Assembly (NCBI RefSeq): GCF_009725235.1
Contig: NZ_WJFC01000092.1
Location: forward strand, 1 to 47,663
Reading direction: 5' to 3'
Length of the DNA stretch: 47,663 nucleotides
Source of the DNA: Scytonema sp. UIC 10036
GTDB lineage: Bacteria; Cyanobacteriota; Cyanobacteriia; Cyanobacteriales; Nostocaceae
The notes below the pieces were generated by a model that saw only the letters and a list, made by a program, of their open reading frames with translations, ran no database searches and was not told the origin of the DNA. This document shows, one piece after another, positions 9,782-18,967 of this stretch; position 1 is the first letter of the stretch; the number at the start of each line of letters is the position of its first letter. The translations under genes were made by a program, and so were the position numbers.

Positions 9782-10672
9782 CTACTGCCGAATCTGTTTT
9801 CGCAAACGGGGATTGACAAAATCGTTTAAACCTTCTCCTAGGAGCGATAGCCCTACAACCATTAACGTCATAGCTAACCCAGGGAAAAGAGCAGTCCACC
9901 AAATACCTGTGGGTAGTGCGTCCAATGCTCTTTTTAAATCTTGTCCCCATTCTGGTGCTCCAGGAGGTAGCCCTAACCCTAAAAAGCCCAAGCCTCCCAA
10001 AGTCAAAATGGCATCAGCAGCATTTAGGGTAAAGAGAACGGGTACGCTTTGAATAACGTTGAAAAATAGATACCGGGAAAGAACTTGCCATGTATCCGCG
10101 CCCATGGCTTGTGCTGCTTCAATGAAGACTTCTGTTTTTACACTGACAGTGTGATTGCGGACAACACGGTAATATTGAGGTATATAAGCAATACTGATAG
10201 CGATCGCAGCATTGAGTATTCCAGTTCCTACAACAAATGCCAGAGTCACTGAAAGCAACAATCCTGGTAGAGTATAGATACTATCCATAAGGAACAGCAA
10301 AGCTTTATCCAATCGACCGCCTGTGTAACCACTAACCATCCCCAAAGGAACACCAATAACCATGCTTAATGCTGTTGCTAGCACCACAACTTGCAAAGCG
10401 GCTTGAGCGCCATACAGAGTTCGAGAAAACACATCATAGGATTGACGGCTTGTACCAAACCAATGTTCGAGGGAAGGTGGTTGCTGAAGGGGATTGTTTA
10501 TAGTGGCAGTGGGACCTTGAAGCCATCCCAAGCCTTGAAAGACAGGAGCGAAGATAGCGATAAAGATGAAAAAGAGAGTAATTCCCAGTCCAATCCCCAT
10601 AAGTTGCTGAGATAGGTGAGGATTCTTGGCAAAACGGAAAAATCTTGGTTTAGGAGTTTTTGTAACGGTCAT
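9782..10672 (-). CDS. DppC/OppC-type ABC transporter permease
   Basis: The permease subunit of a peptide/nickel-type ABC importer, 296 residues from the ATG at 10672. An in-frame start at 10717 would add 15 residues of poor character. It has about six membrane segments, starting near residue 30 (LMGIGLGITLFFIFIAIF), and the permease EAA loop EAAQAMGADTWQVLSRYLF that docks the ATPase. The N-terminal region contains the OppC signature HWFGTSRQSYDVFSRTLYGAQ. No binding protein, DppB partner or ATPase genes lie beside it. Dispersed transporter genes are common in cyanobacteria, so this is not evidence of decay. Confidence 0.9.
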   Translation of the reverse strand: MTVTKTPKPRFFRFAKNPHLSQQLMGIGLGITLFFIFIAIFAPVFQGLGWLQGPTATINNPLQQPPSLEHWFGTSRQSYDVFSRTLYGAQAALQVVVLATALSMVIGVPLGMVSGYTGGRLDKALLFLMDSIYTLPGLLLSVTLAFVVGTGILNAAIAISIAYIPQYYRVVRNHTVSVKTEVFIEAAQAMGADTWQVLSRYLFFNVIQSVPVLFTLNAADAILTLGGLGFLGLGLPPGAPEWGQDLKRALDALPTGIWWTALFPGLAMTLMVVGLSLLGEGLNDFVNPRLRKQIRQ

Positions 10673-10790
10673 TATATATAAAGCTGAGGTTAATAACTTC
10701 TGAATACAAATCCCCATTTTACATATCGGGGAGCTTTATGCAATGGTACAAAAACACAAATTCATTTAAGATGATGACCTCTAAGATGTG

Positions 10791-10811
10791 GTACGGGCGA
10801 GACGCCCGTAC
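10791..10811. repeat. Dispersed palindrome GTACGGGCG-AGA-CGCCCGTAC
   Basis: A perfect 9-bp stem with a three-base loop lies upstream of xisH. An inverted copy lies just after xisI at 11762-11780, and a degenerate one near 42055-42080. This is a common intergenic palindrome in filamentous cyanobacteria. Confidence 0.8.
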
Positions 10812-10965
10812 TACAAGATAATAAAGTGCTCTGTTTGTCAGATCTCGATTCGGTGACTCCGCCGAGAAATACTTTCTAATAATCTATTTGCCTCAGCTGG
10901 TGATTGACATCTCAGCTAAAATCTTTAATAAGAGTCGCAAACTCTGTGAATCTAGAGATGGAAAA

Positions 10966-11382
10966 ATGGCTAAAGATATTTTCCACCAACAAGCAAAAAA
11001 TGCTTTAATCAAGGATGGGTGGATAATCACTGATGACCCTTTAACTATTCGTATCAGTGAGGCAGTTAAAGTCCAAATAGATTTAGCTGCTAGTAATGCT
11101 ATTGCAGCAGAACGTGAAGCAGAAAAAATAGCAGTTGAAATCAAAAGTTTTATTGCTGACTCGGATATAAGTGAATTTCATACGGCACTTGGTCAGTATA
11201 TCAACTACTCTCAGGCTCTTGAAGAACAACAACCAGAAAGAATTTTATATTTAGCCGTTCCTAACGAAACTTATCAAGATTTTTTTCAACTTCCGTTTAT
11301 TCAACGTGCGCTTCGACGTTCTCAAGTAAAATTAATAATATACGATCCAACACAGGAGGAAATACTGCAATGGACAAAATAG
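10966..11382 (+). CDS. xisH: XisH family protein (fdxN-element excision controlling factor homologue)
   Basis: A 138-residue XisH protein beginning MAKDIFHQQAKNALIKDGW, the usual family start. The ATG at 10966 is therefore chosen over an upstream alternative (10888) that adds 26 unrelated residues. It has a PD-(D/E)xK nuclease-like core: D in KVQIDLAA and ExK in AVEIKSF. In Anabaena, XisH acts with XisI and the XisF recombinase to excise the fdxN element. Here no recombinase is present, so the local role is unknown. The 3' end overlaps xisI by 13 bp. Confidence 0.93.
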   Translation: MAKDIFHQQAKNALIKDGWIITDDPLTIRISEAVKVQIDLAASNAIAAEREAEKIAVEIKSFIADSDISEFHTALGQYINYSQALEEQQPERILYLAVPNETYQDFFQLPFIQRALRRSQVKLIIYDPTQEEILQWTK

Positions 11383-11705
11383 AAAAGTATCGACAACTAA
11401 TTCAACAAATTTTAAGCGAGCATGCACAAACTAGCTCTAATACCGATACGGTAAAACCAGAAATCATTATAGATTCTAAAAATGACCATTATCAATTGAC
11501 TTATGTTGGGTGGGAAGGAGATAAACGGGTTTTTGGCCCCGTCTTACATTTTGATATTATTAAAGGAAAAATTTGGATTCAATATAATGGTACGGAAGAA
11601 GCGATCGCCGAAAGGTTAGTTAAATCGGGCGTGCCTCACTCAGATATTGTTATTGGCTTTCATTCTCCTTTTAAACGCCAATTTACCTCTTATGCGGTTG
11701 AGTGA
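11370..11705 (+). CDS. xisI: XisI family protein (fdxN-element excision controlling factor homologue)
   Basis: An XisI family protein of 111 residues, full length, starting MDKIEKYRQLIQQILSEHA. It has the characteristic WEGDKRVFGPVLHFDII, KIWIQYNGTE and GVPHSDIVIGFH blocks. It overlaps the end of xisH, so the two are translated together. It is thought to partner XisH. The pair occurs in many cyanobacterial genomes in several copies, often away from any excision element, as here. Confidence 0.94.
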   Translation: MDKIEKYRQLIQQILSEHAQTSSNTDTVKPEIIIDSKNDHYQLTYVGWEGDKRVFGPVLHFDIIKGKIWIQYNGTEEAIAERLVKSGVPHSDIVIGFHSPFKRQFTSYAVE

Positions 11706-11755
11706 GCAATTACTCTAGACGACGAGAGAGAAAATAAGTTAATGTTACTATTTAT

Positions 11756-11780
11756 AAAAAAAACGGGCGTCTCGCCCGTT
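11756..11780 (-). terminator. Rho-independent terminator for the NTRC gene
   Basis: Read on the minus strand, the hairpin AACGGGCG-AGA-CGCCCGTT is followed directly by eight T residues, the classic intrinsic terminator layout. It lies about 95 bp past the NTRC stop codon. The same palindrome class at 10791-10811 has no T tract, so here a dispersed repeat seems to serve as a terminator. Confidence 0.7.
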
Positions 11781-11875
11781 CCACAAGAAAAAGCCATACA
11801 AATTTGAAAAAAGTATGCTATGGATAATTGGATGTAATTCAGCCAAGCAAGACTCTTTTAATCCAAAATCCAAAA

Positions 11876-13246
11876 TTATAAGTTGCTAGCAATTAATTGA
11901 CGATACTCACTTTTTTGCTTGACGCCTTTGAGTTCTTTCAATAACTCTTTATTCTTGAAGAACTGAATTGTTGGGGTTCCAGTAACACCTGCATTTTCGG
12001 CTATGTCTCTGTCTTTATCAATATCGATTTCAACAAAGTGAATTTTGCCGTCAAATTCATCGACAACTTTGTTGAGAATTGGCTTGAGGGTGTGACAAGG
12101 ACCGCAACCCGGAGCAACATATTTGACAATCAGAAGGCGATCGCTATCATGGAAAAGTTTGCGTAAGGCATAACCTCCCTCATGGCGAGTTCTCTCAATA
12201 TTAAATTCGCTAGCTTGCTGCTCTTCTGTTTTCCTAGCAGGATGTTCTAACTCATTATTTGGAGTTTCCGGTTTTTGATGGAATTCCTGAATCAATCCGT
12301 TAGAAGACAACCAGCGTTCTGCCAACATTGCTGCTGTACAACCACTACCTGCAGCAGTAATTGCTTGACGGTACTCGTGATCTTGTACGTCACCTGCAGC
12401 GAAAACACCTTCTACACTGGTTTCTGGAGAATTGGGTTTGGTGAGAATGTACCCGATTTCATCAAGTTCCAGTTGTTCCTTAAATAAAGAGGTATTGGGC
12501 TTGTGACCGATGGCGTAAAATAACCCCTTAACGTGCAGTTCGCTTTCTCCACCTGTTTTGGTGTTACGGATTTTGACACCTTCCATGTGGTTCTCGTTAC
12601 CAAAAATATCTACAGGTTCCGTGTTCCAGTGAACGACAATTTTGGAGTTACTTAAAACGCGGTCTTGCATGGCTTTAGAAGCCCGCATCTTGTCAGAACG
12701 TACTAGCAAATTCACTTTAGAGCCGTACTTGGTGAGGTAAATTGCTTCTTCTGCAGCCGAGTCACCGCCACCAACCACAGCCAATTCTGCACCATGGAAA
12801 ATGGGTGTAGCACCGTCGCAGATTGCACAAGCAGAAATACCCCGGCTCCAAAACTCGTGTTCGAGGGGTAGCCCCAGCCGTTTTGCAGTTGCGCCAGTGG
12901 CGATAATAACACTATGGGTTTTAAATTCTCTTTCTTCAGAGCGGACTGTAAAAGGACGCTGGCTGAAATCAACTTCAATAACATCTTCAGTATATAACTC
13001 AGCTCCCCAGCGTTCCGCTTGAGCTTTCATTCGATCCATGAGTTCCGGTCCGGTAATACCTTCGGGAAATCCAGGAAAGTTTTCCACTTCAGTTGTTGTC
13101 ATCAACTGACCTCCAGGCAATCCCCCAGCTTGGAAACCCTCAAAGACAACAGGTTTGAGGTTAGCTCGTCCGGCGTAGATAGCAGCCGTGTAACCAGCCG
13201 GACCAGAACCGATAATCACTACGTTTTCTACTGTCGGGTTGGTCAT
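11876..13246 (-). CDS. trxB: NADPH-thioredoxin reductase fused to thioredoxin (NTRC)
   Basis: A bifunctional 456-residue flavoenzyme. The reductase part (1-315) has the FAD motif GSGPAG (13-18), the redox pair C140-A-I-C143 and the NADPH motif [11 protein letters not shown] linker of about 40 residues leads to a C-terminal thioredoxin domain (about 350-456) with active site C381-G-P-C384 and TGTPT holding the cis-proline. This fusion passes NADPH electrons to 2-Cys peroxiredoxins and other targets and is known from plants and many cyanobacteria. It is monocistronic, with a likely terminator at 11756-11780. Confidence 0.96.
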   Translation of the reverse strand: MTNPTVENVVIIGSGPAGYTAAIYAGRANLKPVVFEGFQAGGLPGGQLMTTTEVENFPGFPEGITGPELMDRMKAQAERWGAELYTEDVIEVDFSQRPFTVRSEEREFKTHSVIIATGATAKRLGLPLEHEFWSRGISACAICDGATPIFHGAELAVVGGGDSAAEEAIYLTKYGSKVNLLVRSDKMRASKAMQDRVLSNSKIVVHWNTEPVDIFGNENHMEGVKIRNTKTGGESELHVKGLFYAIGHKPNTSLFKEQLELDEIGYILTKPNSPETSVEGVFAAGDVQDHEYRQAITAAGSGCTAAMLAERWLSSNGLIQEFHQKPETPNNELEHPARKTEEQQASEFNIERTRHEGGYALRKLFHDSDRLLIVKYVAPGCGPCHTLKPILNKVVDEFDGKIHFVEIDIDKDRDIAENAGVTGTPTIQFFKNKELLKELKGVKQKSEYRQLIASNL

Positions 13247-13465
13247 GATTTTTTAAATGAACTCATAACGACTATGACTTAATATAGCATAGCAGACTGT
13301 AGTGGTGGGAAAAGTGAAAGTCAATATTTTTTCAGGGATGCCTTGCAAGGTGGGAGAGAGTTTTGTTAAGAGCGATCGTTGTTTTTGTGTTAGAAATCCA
13401 AAAAATTGGGAACACTCATGGAATATACCCCTCTCCCATACCCCTAGCTTAGGAGAAAATATTGA

Positions 13466-14794
13466 ATGGCAAGTCAATCATCTGAATTACTAGAAAAAAT
13501 CCGTCAGCAATATGAAAGTACACCCTATCCGAGAATTCCTGTAGATAAATGTCCCAAGGATAACCCTAATTCACTTTACATTCATAATTTGGTAACACCC
13601 TACTACTTAAGAAACCAAAAAGTTATAGAGACCAAAGGAAAAGTCATTTTAGATGCCGGATGTGGCTCTGGTTACAAATCGCTAGTCTTGGCACAAGCAA
13701 ATCCCGGAGCTAAAGTTGTTGGAATTGATATCTCAACAGAATCTGTTCAATTGGCACGGCAACGTTTAGATTATCATGGATGCGATAATGCAGAATTTTA
13801 TGTTTTATCAGTAGAGGATTTACCAAAGTTAAATTATCGATTTGATTATATCAATTGTGATGAGCTACTCTCTCTTTGTCCAAACTTGACAGTTGCTTTA
13901 CAAGCAATGAAAGCGGTTTTACAACTAGAGGGAATTATTCGCAGTAACTTGCACAGTTCAGTGCAACGATTTCATTTTTTCCGCGCGCAGCAAGTCTTCA
14001 AAATGATGGGATTAATGGATGGAAATCCTGAAAAATTTGAGATAGAAGCTGTTAGAGAAACAATGATAGCTTTAAAAGATAATGTCCGCCTCAAAGCTAC
14101 CACTTGGAATTCTATCTATGAAGGACAGGATAATAACGAAACTATTTTAATGAATTATCTACTCCAAGGAGATAAAGGTTACACGATCGCTGATATGTTT
14201 GCTGCTCTGAGAACAGCAGATCTAGAGTTTATCAGTATGGTGAACTGGCGACAGTGGAACTTGATGAATTTGTTCAAAGAACCAGATGACTTGCCTGCTA
14301 TTTTAGCAATGAGCTTACCAGAAGCTTCTGTAGAGCAACAACTACAGCTATTTGAACTTTTACATCCCATTCATCGATTACTTGATTTTTGGTGTGGTCA
14401 TCCAGAAGAAGGCAAGTCTTTTGTTCCGGTCACGGAATGGACAATTTCTGACTGGGAGGAAGTGCGGGTTCACCTGCATCCTCAACTTATAACCGAGAAG
14501 TTTAAACAAGACCTCATAGCTTGCGTTACAGAAATGAAAGTATTTGCTATGAGCGAACATTTATCTCTAACTAAAGGGACTATCAGTATCGACAGCTCAA
14601 TGGCACTTTTCTTTATTCCTCTGTTAAATGCACCTCAAACAATGATGTCGTTGGTGGAATTTTGGCAGAAAGTTAGACCCCTGCATCCAGTGACCTTAGA
14701 GCCAATCAATACGCACGAAGTCTTTCTGACACTGCAAAAACTACTTATCAGGTTGGAAAGCCATGGTTATGTGCTGTTAGAGCGCAGACCTTAA
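13466..14794 (+). CDS. Class I SAM-dependent methyltransferase
   Basis: This 442-residue protein has a Rossmann methyltransferase domain at about 15-170. The SAM-binding motif is ILDAGCGSGY (61-70), followed by VVGIDIS. The N terminus (QQYESTPYPRIPVDKCP) and the roughly 250-residue C-terminal part are typical of a cyanobacterial methyltransferase group of unknown substrate. It lies 160 bp upstream of the pilin-like gene on the same strand. An association with pilus or glycan modification is only positional. Confidence 0.85.
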   Translation: MASQSSELLEKIRQQYESTPYPRIPVDKCPKDNPNSLYIHNLVTPYYLRNQKVIETKGKVILDAGCGSGYKSLVLAQANPGAKVVGIDISTESVQLARQRLDYHGCDNAEFYVLSVEDLPKLNYRFDYINCDELLSLCPNLTVALQAMKAVLQLEGIIRSNLHSSVQRFHFFRAQQVFKMMGLMDGNPEKFEIEAVRETMIALKDNVRLKATTWNSIYEGQDNNETILMNYLLQGDKGYTIADMFAALRTADLEFISMVNWRQWNLMNLFKEPDDLPAILAMSLPEASVEQQLQLFELLHPIHRLLDFWCGHPEEGKSFVPVTEWTISDWEEVRVHLHPQLITEKFKQDLIACVTEMKVFAMSEHLSLTKGTISIDSSMALFFIPLLNAPQTMMSLVEFWQKVRPLHPVTLEPINTHEVFLTLQKLLIRLESHGYVLLERRP

Positions 14795-14954
14795 GGAGAC
14801 AAGAAGCCTCCGATCACCTCATTTCCTCATCCCCCACTTCTTTGCTTTGTCCAAGAAAAAAATTTTCATCAAGAGTGATATGGAACTGAAATGAAGTGGG
14901 TAAGTTACATTTAGAACTCAGCAATCGAACTTCCCTATTCAAAGGAGACCCCCT

Positions 14955-15536
14955 ATGCTTAAGCCAGAACTGCAAGTCAAATTCCTGCATCACTTAAATC
15001 GCAAGAAGAAAGATGAAGGTTTTACCCTTATTGAACTATTAGTAGTTGTCATTATTATCGGTGTGTTAGCGGCTATTGCTTTGCCTTCATTGCTCAATCA
15101 AGTTAGTAAAGCCAGACAGTCGGAAGCTAAACAAAACATTGGTGCTATTAACCGAGCACAGCAAGCATATTATTTGGAAAACGCCAATAGATTCGGGAGC
15201 AGTATTGTAGATTTGGCTATTGGTCTCAAAACTGCAAGTGATAATTTTTCATACTTAATTGACGACGGCTCCACTGATAATTATGCAAAAGCAGCTGTCA
15301 ATATAGCAGCAGCACGAGCAGCTAAACTCAAGTCTTACGCTGGCATAGTTTACACAGTAGACCAAACTGTAGGTAATATAACTGAATCACTAACCCAAGC
15401 AAGCTTGTGTGAAGCTAAAAACGCATACAACCCAGCCGCAAGTGTGGCTGTTGGTACTCCTGAAGCGGTAACGGCTGCTGCTATTGCTACTGGTAATTGT
15501 AATACCATGACTCCCGGAATGAAAGAAGTCAATTAG
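14955..15536 (+). CDS. pilA: Type IV pilin-like protein (PilA family)
   Basis: A 193-residue prepilin. The leader is 22 residues and basic (RKKKDEG). The prepilin peptidase site is G22/F23, with the conserved E27 (FTLIE) and a hydrophobic helix LLVVVIIIGVLAAIALPSLL. The globular part resembles cyanobacterial pilins (QSEAKQNIGAINRAQQAYYLEN) and has two late cysteines (LCEAK, GNCNT) that could form the D-loop disulfide. AAAGGAGA lies just upstream of the ATG. The following SPINDLY-type transferase gene makes this pilin a candidate glycosylation substrate. It could also be a minor pseudopilin. Confidence 0.93.
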   Translation: MLKPELQVKFLHHLNRKKKDEGFTLIELLVVVIIIGVLAAIALPSLLNQVSKARQSEAKQNIGAINRAQQAYYLENANRFGSSIVDLAIGLKTASDNFSYLIDDGSTDNYAKAAVNIAAARAAKLKSYAGIVYTVDQTVGNITESLTQASLCEAKNAYNPAASVAVGTPEAVTAAAIATGNCNTMTPGMKEVN

Positions 15537-15590
15537 TTCAGTGACTGATTGTACCCAGTAGCATTTAGTTGGGCATCAGCTTTCTTCCTA

Positions 15591-15628
15591 GAGTGGGTAG
15601 CTTCTACTACTCACTCACTTTTCTTATT
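15591..15628 (+). terminator. Probable terminator after the pilin gene
   Basis: A 10-bp stem (GAGTGGGTAG with CTACTCACTC, one G-T pair) with a six-base loop is followed by the T-rich ACTTTTCTTATT. It lies 54 bp after the pilin stop and would separate it partly from the downstream transferase gene. Confidence 0.5.
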
Positions 15629-15697
15629 ATACCAAGTTGTGTTGTTTTTTCATGACTACTCTGTTGGTATGAACTGCAAGTCACTTTTTGAGACTAT

Positions 15698-17953
15698 ATG
15701 ACTTTTGATTCTTTATTAATAAATTCTACTGATTGGCAGCAACAAGCCTATAAAAGTCTTATTCAAGAAGATTATTATAAAGCTGTTAGCTTTTACGAGC
15801 AGGCAATTGCTGTAGAACCAGAACGGAAGTCCCACTACTGGTATTTAGGGCTGGTGTTGCTCTTACAAGGGCAAATGGAGGAAGCTCAAGCAACTTGGCT
15901 CATGGCAATGATAGACGGTGAGCCAGAACAAGTTGATGAATGGAATGAGGAACTTATACAGGTGCTGCAAGCTGAAGCACAAAGGCGTTCAGCACGAGCA
16001 GACTATTTCACAGCTTTAGCAATTAGAGAGCAGATACGGTGTGCTCAACCAGCAGCTTTAGACAATTTGTTACATCTCATTCAACTTGCTATCCAATTGG
16101 AAACATTTACAGGGGATGAGCTACATACTCTGGAAGTGATTGAACTGCTACGCACTGAGCAATCTTTATCTGTTGATGCCAAGTGGTTGCTGCAAGTACT
16201 AGAGGATGTTATTGATTCTGCCCCACTCCACCCTTCTACGCAAGAATTTGCGGAAGTTTGTTTAGTTCATGTTCAGCATTTGCCCAACGCTTTAGGGGTA
16301 CTGCTCTTAGCCGCGATTAAAATTGCTGCTACGTTACAGCAAGGGAAAGTAGCAGTACGGTTAGCAGAGTTGTGCCTGCGTATAAACAGTTCTCATACAG
16401 AATTATTGCGTCATCTATCTAGTTTGTATCAAAATATCGGCGATTACGACCAAGGCATAGAGATGGCAAGGCGATGCTATGCCCTCTCAAAGACACTGGC
16501 AGACGAAGTTTTTGCAAATCATTTGGTACTACGTGGATTGATGCATGCTGGTGGACGCTGGGAAGAAGCGTCTTTGGTATTGCAGAAACAACAATCCTTG
16601 CTAGCAACACTGTTAGAAGAACAACCCACCGATTTGAGCCAAACAACGGTTGTACGTCTGTTTGGCTCAAGTTATTTTTTCCCTTACTTCCGGGATCGAC
16701 CGCAAGAAAATAGAAAAATTTACAATCAGGTTGCTCAGTTGTGCCAGACTAATATTGAAAATTATGCAAAAGAACACATAGAGCGATATTACCAGCGCTC
16801 AAAAGTAAGTTCCAATGTTGGGAAATCTACCAAATCATTAAAAATTGGTTATATTTCTCAATGCATGAGAAGGCATTCAGTGGGCTGGCTGGCAAGATGG
16901 TTGTTTCAACATCACGATCGCGATCGCTTTCAAATTCACGGTTATTTTGTTGCTGCTAATGCCTATCAAATTGGCTCTAATCAAAGAGAAGATAGCTTGC
17001 ATGAATGGTACATTAATCAAGTTGACAAAGCCAATTTACTAGGAATAGATACTTTAGAAATTGCTGAAAAAATTTATCAAGATGAAATCGATATTTTGGT
17101 AGATCTTGATAGCTTAACGCTCAATATCACTTGTGAGGTTATGGCGCTCAAACCAGCTTCGGTGCAGGTAAGTTGGCTTGGTTGGGATGCATCGGGTGTA
17201 CCTACAATTGATTACTATATTGCCGATCCTTATGTTTTACCAGACGCAGCTAAGCAGTACTATAGTGAGAAAATTTGGCGCTTACCCAAAACTTACATTG
17301 CCGTAGATGGTTTTGAAGTAGGAGTACCTACTTTACGCCGTGATGACTTAGATATTCCTTGCGATGCAGTAATCTATCTCAGTTCTCAGGGAGGATACAA
17401 GCGCCATCCTGAAACAGCACGCTGGCAAATGCGGATTTTGAAAGCGGTACCAAACAGTTACTTCCTAATTAAAGGTTCTGCCGATCAAAAGTCAATGAAA
17501 AGTTTTTTTGAGCAAATAGCTGAGGAAGAAGGCGTTGATTTCTCAAGGCTGCGATTTTTACCAGATGTTGCGACAGAAGCTGTCCATCGTGCCAACTTGG
17601 GTATTGCCGATGTGGTATTAGATACTTATCCATACAATGGAGCCACAACCACTATGGAAACTTTGTGGATGGGAATTCCTTTGGTGACGCGAGTAGGAGA
17701 GCAATTTGCTGCTCGTAACAGCTACACCATGATGATGAATGCAGGAATTACAGAAGGCATTGCCTGGACTGACGAAGATTATGTAGAATGGGGTAGACGG
17801 TTGGGAAAAGATGAAGTTTTGCGGCAGAAAATTGCTAGTAAGCTGAAAGCATCAAGACAAACAGCGCCTCTGTGGAACGCCAAACAGTTTACTCGTGAGA
17901 TGGAGAAGGCTTACGAGCAAATGTGGCAAAAGTATGTGGAAGGAGGGGGTTAG
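15698..17953 (+). CDS. TPR / SPINDLY-type O-linked N-acetylglucosamine transferase homologue
   Basis: A cytoplasmic GT41-like protein of 751 residues. The N-terminal half (about 15-300) is helical with TPR units (for example YYKAVSFYEQAIAVEPERKS). The C-terminal half (about 380-745) carries the family blocks: IGYISQCMRRHSVGWLAR, SVQVSWLGWDASGVPTIDYYIAD, and the nucleotide-sugar region LDTYPYNGATTT...LWMGIPLVT (641-664). It is expected to glycosylate Ser/Thr on proteins. The pilin gene immediately upstream is the obvious candidate substrate, by position only. The last codons (EGGG) and stop run into a GGGGTTAGGGG repeat. Donor sugar is unknown. Confidence 0.9.
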   Translation: MTFDSLLINSTDWQQQAYKSLIQEDYYKAVSFYEQAIAVEPERKSHYWYLGLVLLLQGQMEEAQATWLMAMIDGEPEQVDEWNEELIQVLQAEAQRRSARADYFTALAIREQIRCAQPAALDNLLHLIQLAIQLETFTGDELHTLEVIELLRTEQSLSVDAKWLLQVLEDVIDSAPLHPSTQEFAEVCLVHVQHLPNALGVLLLAAIKIAATLQQGKVAVRLAELCLRINSSHTELLRHLSSLYQNIGDYDQGIEMARRCYALSKTLADEVFANHLVLRGLMHAGGRWEEASLVLQKQQSLLATLLEEQPTDLSQTTVVRLFGSSYFFPYFRDRPQENRKIYNQVAQLCQTNIENYAKEHIERYYQRSKVSSNVGKSTKSLKIGYISQCMRRHSVGWLARWLFQHHDRDRFQIHGYFVAANAYQIGSNQREDSLHEWYINQVDKANLLGIDTLEIAEKIYQDEIDILVDLDSLTLNITCEVMALKPASVQVSWLGWDASGVPTIDYYIADPYVLPDAAKQYYSEKIWRLPKTYIAVDGFEVGVPTLRRDDLDIPCDAVIYLSSQGGYKRHPETARWQMRILKAVPNSYFLIKGSADQKSMKSFFEQIAEEEGVDFSRLRFLPDVATEAVHRANLGIADVVLDTYPYNGATTTMETLWMGIPLVTRVGEQFAARNSYTMMMNAGITEGIAWTDEDYVEWGRRLGKDEVLRQKIASKLKASRQTAPLWNAKQFTREMEKAYEQMWQKYVEGGG

Positions 17954-18067
17954 GGGTTAGGGAAGAGGACTTTTCATCGGAAGTGATAGACTAGGATAAA
18001 AATAGAAATAGGATAAATACCCTAATCTCAATTACAGCAGATTTCAACTTGATGAGGAACAAAAATT

Positions 18068-18111
18068 ACCCCCCTCTGTCCCTCCTTGCTAAGGGGGGAT
18101 GAAAGGGGGGT
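18068..18111. repeat. Dispersed imperfect palindrome ACCCCCC...GGGGGGT
   Basis: A 44-bp C-rich to G-rich imperfect inverted repeat with an inner arm CCCTCCTTGCTAAGGGGGG lies between the transferase and the toxin-antitoxin pair. It matches a widespread intergenic element of filamentous cyanobacteria. It has no T tract, so a terminator role is unclear. Confidence 0.65.
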
Positions 18112-18168
18112 GTACCTCATTCAGATGCAAAGCGCTGTAACTCTAGAAAAGTTTTGAAGGTAAATTTT

Positions 18169-18522
18169 ATGACTACTAATTTAATCAAAAATATCCCCGA
18201 TCGCTTATCCAAAGTAAATTATTCCGTATTAGTCGAAGCAAAAGAAGGTGGTTATCAAGCAACAGTTTGGGGTTTACCAGACTGTCAAGTATTTGCAGCT
18301 ACAAGAGAAAATGCACTTTTACATTTACATGAACTTGTAATTGCTCGTTTGCAAAATGTAGAAATAATTACCCAAGAAATTGAAGTGCCAAAATCCGAAC
18401 ATCCTTGGATGAAATTTGCTGGAATGTATCAAGATAATCCTCTTTTTAATGAGGTAGTATCAAATATCGAAGCTTACCGCCGCGAACTTGATACAGAAAT
18501 GGATACAGAGGATGAAATTTAA
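18169..18522 (+). CDS. HicB-like antitoxin of a toxin-antitoxin pair
   Basis: A 117-residue protein from the ATG at 18169, which has GAAGG eight bases upstream. A TTG at 18154 would add five residues. The N-terminal part (YSVLVEAKEGGYQATVWGLPDCQVFAATRENAL) has the HicB-type beta-alpha pattern. The C-terminal tail (HPWMKFAGMYQDNPLFNEVVSNIEAYRREL) resembles toxin-binding tails of antitoxins paired with PIN-domain toxins. The stop codon overlaps the start of the toxin gene (TAATG). It probably neutralises the PIN protein and represses the operon. Confidence 0.85.
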   Translation: MTTNLIKNIPDRLSKVNYSVLVEAKEGGYQATVWGLPDCQVFAATRENALLHLHELVIARLQNVEIITQEIEVPKSEHPWMKFAGMYQDNPLFNEVVSNIEAYRRELDTEMDTEDEI

Positions 18523-18947
18523 TGAGTTTGTGGATACTAGATACAGATACTCTTACACTTTTTCAAAACCAGCATTCTGTTGTGAAACAGCGTTTAAATA
18601 ATGTAAAAACAGAAGCAATTGCTATAACGGTGATTACAGTTGAAGAACAAATGCGTGGTTGGTTGGACGCTATACGACAATCTTCGGAAGCCCAAAGATT
18701 AAAATGGGGCTACTTAGGATTGCGACAAGGAGTAGAGTTTTTTAACAATATTAGAATACTGGATTTTGATGAAAAAGCTATTAAGTGTTATATAGAACTA
18801 AAGGGGCAAAAAATTCGTATTGGTACGCAAGATTTACGCATTGCAGCCATTGCAATTTCTCACAATGCCATTTTGGTAACGCGCAATCAGCGAGATTTTT
18901 CCCGCGTACCTAGGTTGCAGTTTGAAGATTGGACGGTAGAGAATTAG
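18522..18947 (+). CDS. vapC: PIN-domain ribonuclease toxin (VapC-like)
   Basis: A 141-residue PIN-domain protein with the acidic active-site pattern: D7/D9 in ILDTDT, E41/E42, D104 in TQDLRIAAIA, and the closing NQRDF (D125). The conserved TRNQRDFxRVPxLxxEDW end is typical of this subgroup. It is predicted to cut RNA when released from the overlapping HicB-like antitoxin. Its stop lies only 20 bp from the convergent stop of the 1497-residue glycosyltransferase. Confidence 0.92.
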   Translation: MSLWILDTDTLTLFQNQHSVVKQRLNNVKTEAIAITVITVEEQMRGWLDAIRQSSEAQRLKWGYLGLRQGVEFFNNIRILDFDEKAIKCYIELKGQKIRIGTQDLRIAAIAISHNAILVTRNQRDFSRVPRLQFEDWTVEN

Positions 18948-18967
18948 TGCGTTTAAAGAATAGGGGC

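Noticed and set aside
10966..11705. xisH-xisI as evidence for an fdxN excision element
   Set aside because: No XisF-type recombinase, attachment-site repeats or nif genes are visible. The pair is common without an element.
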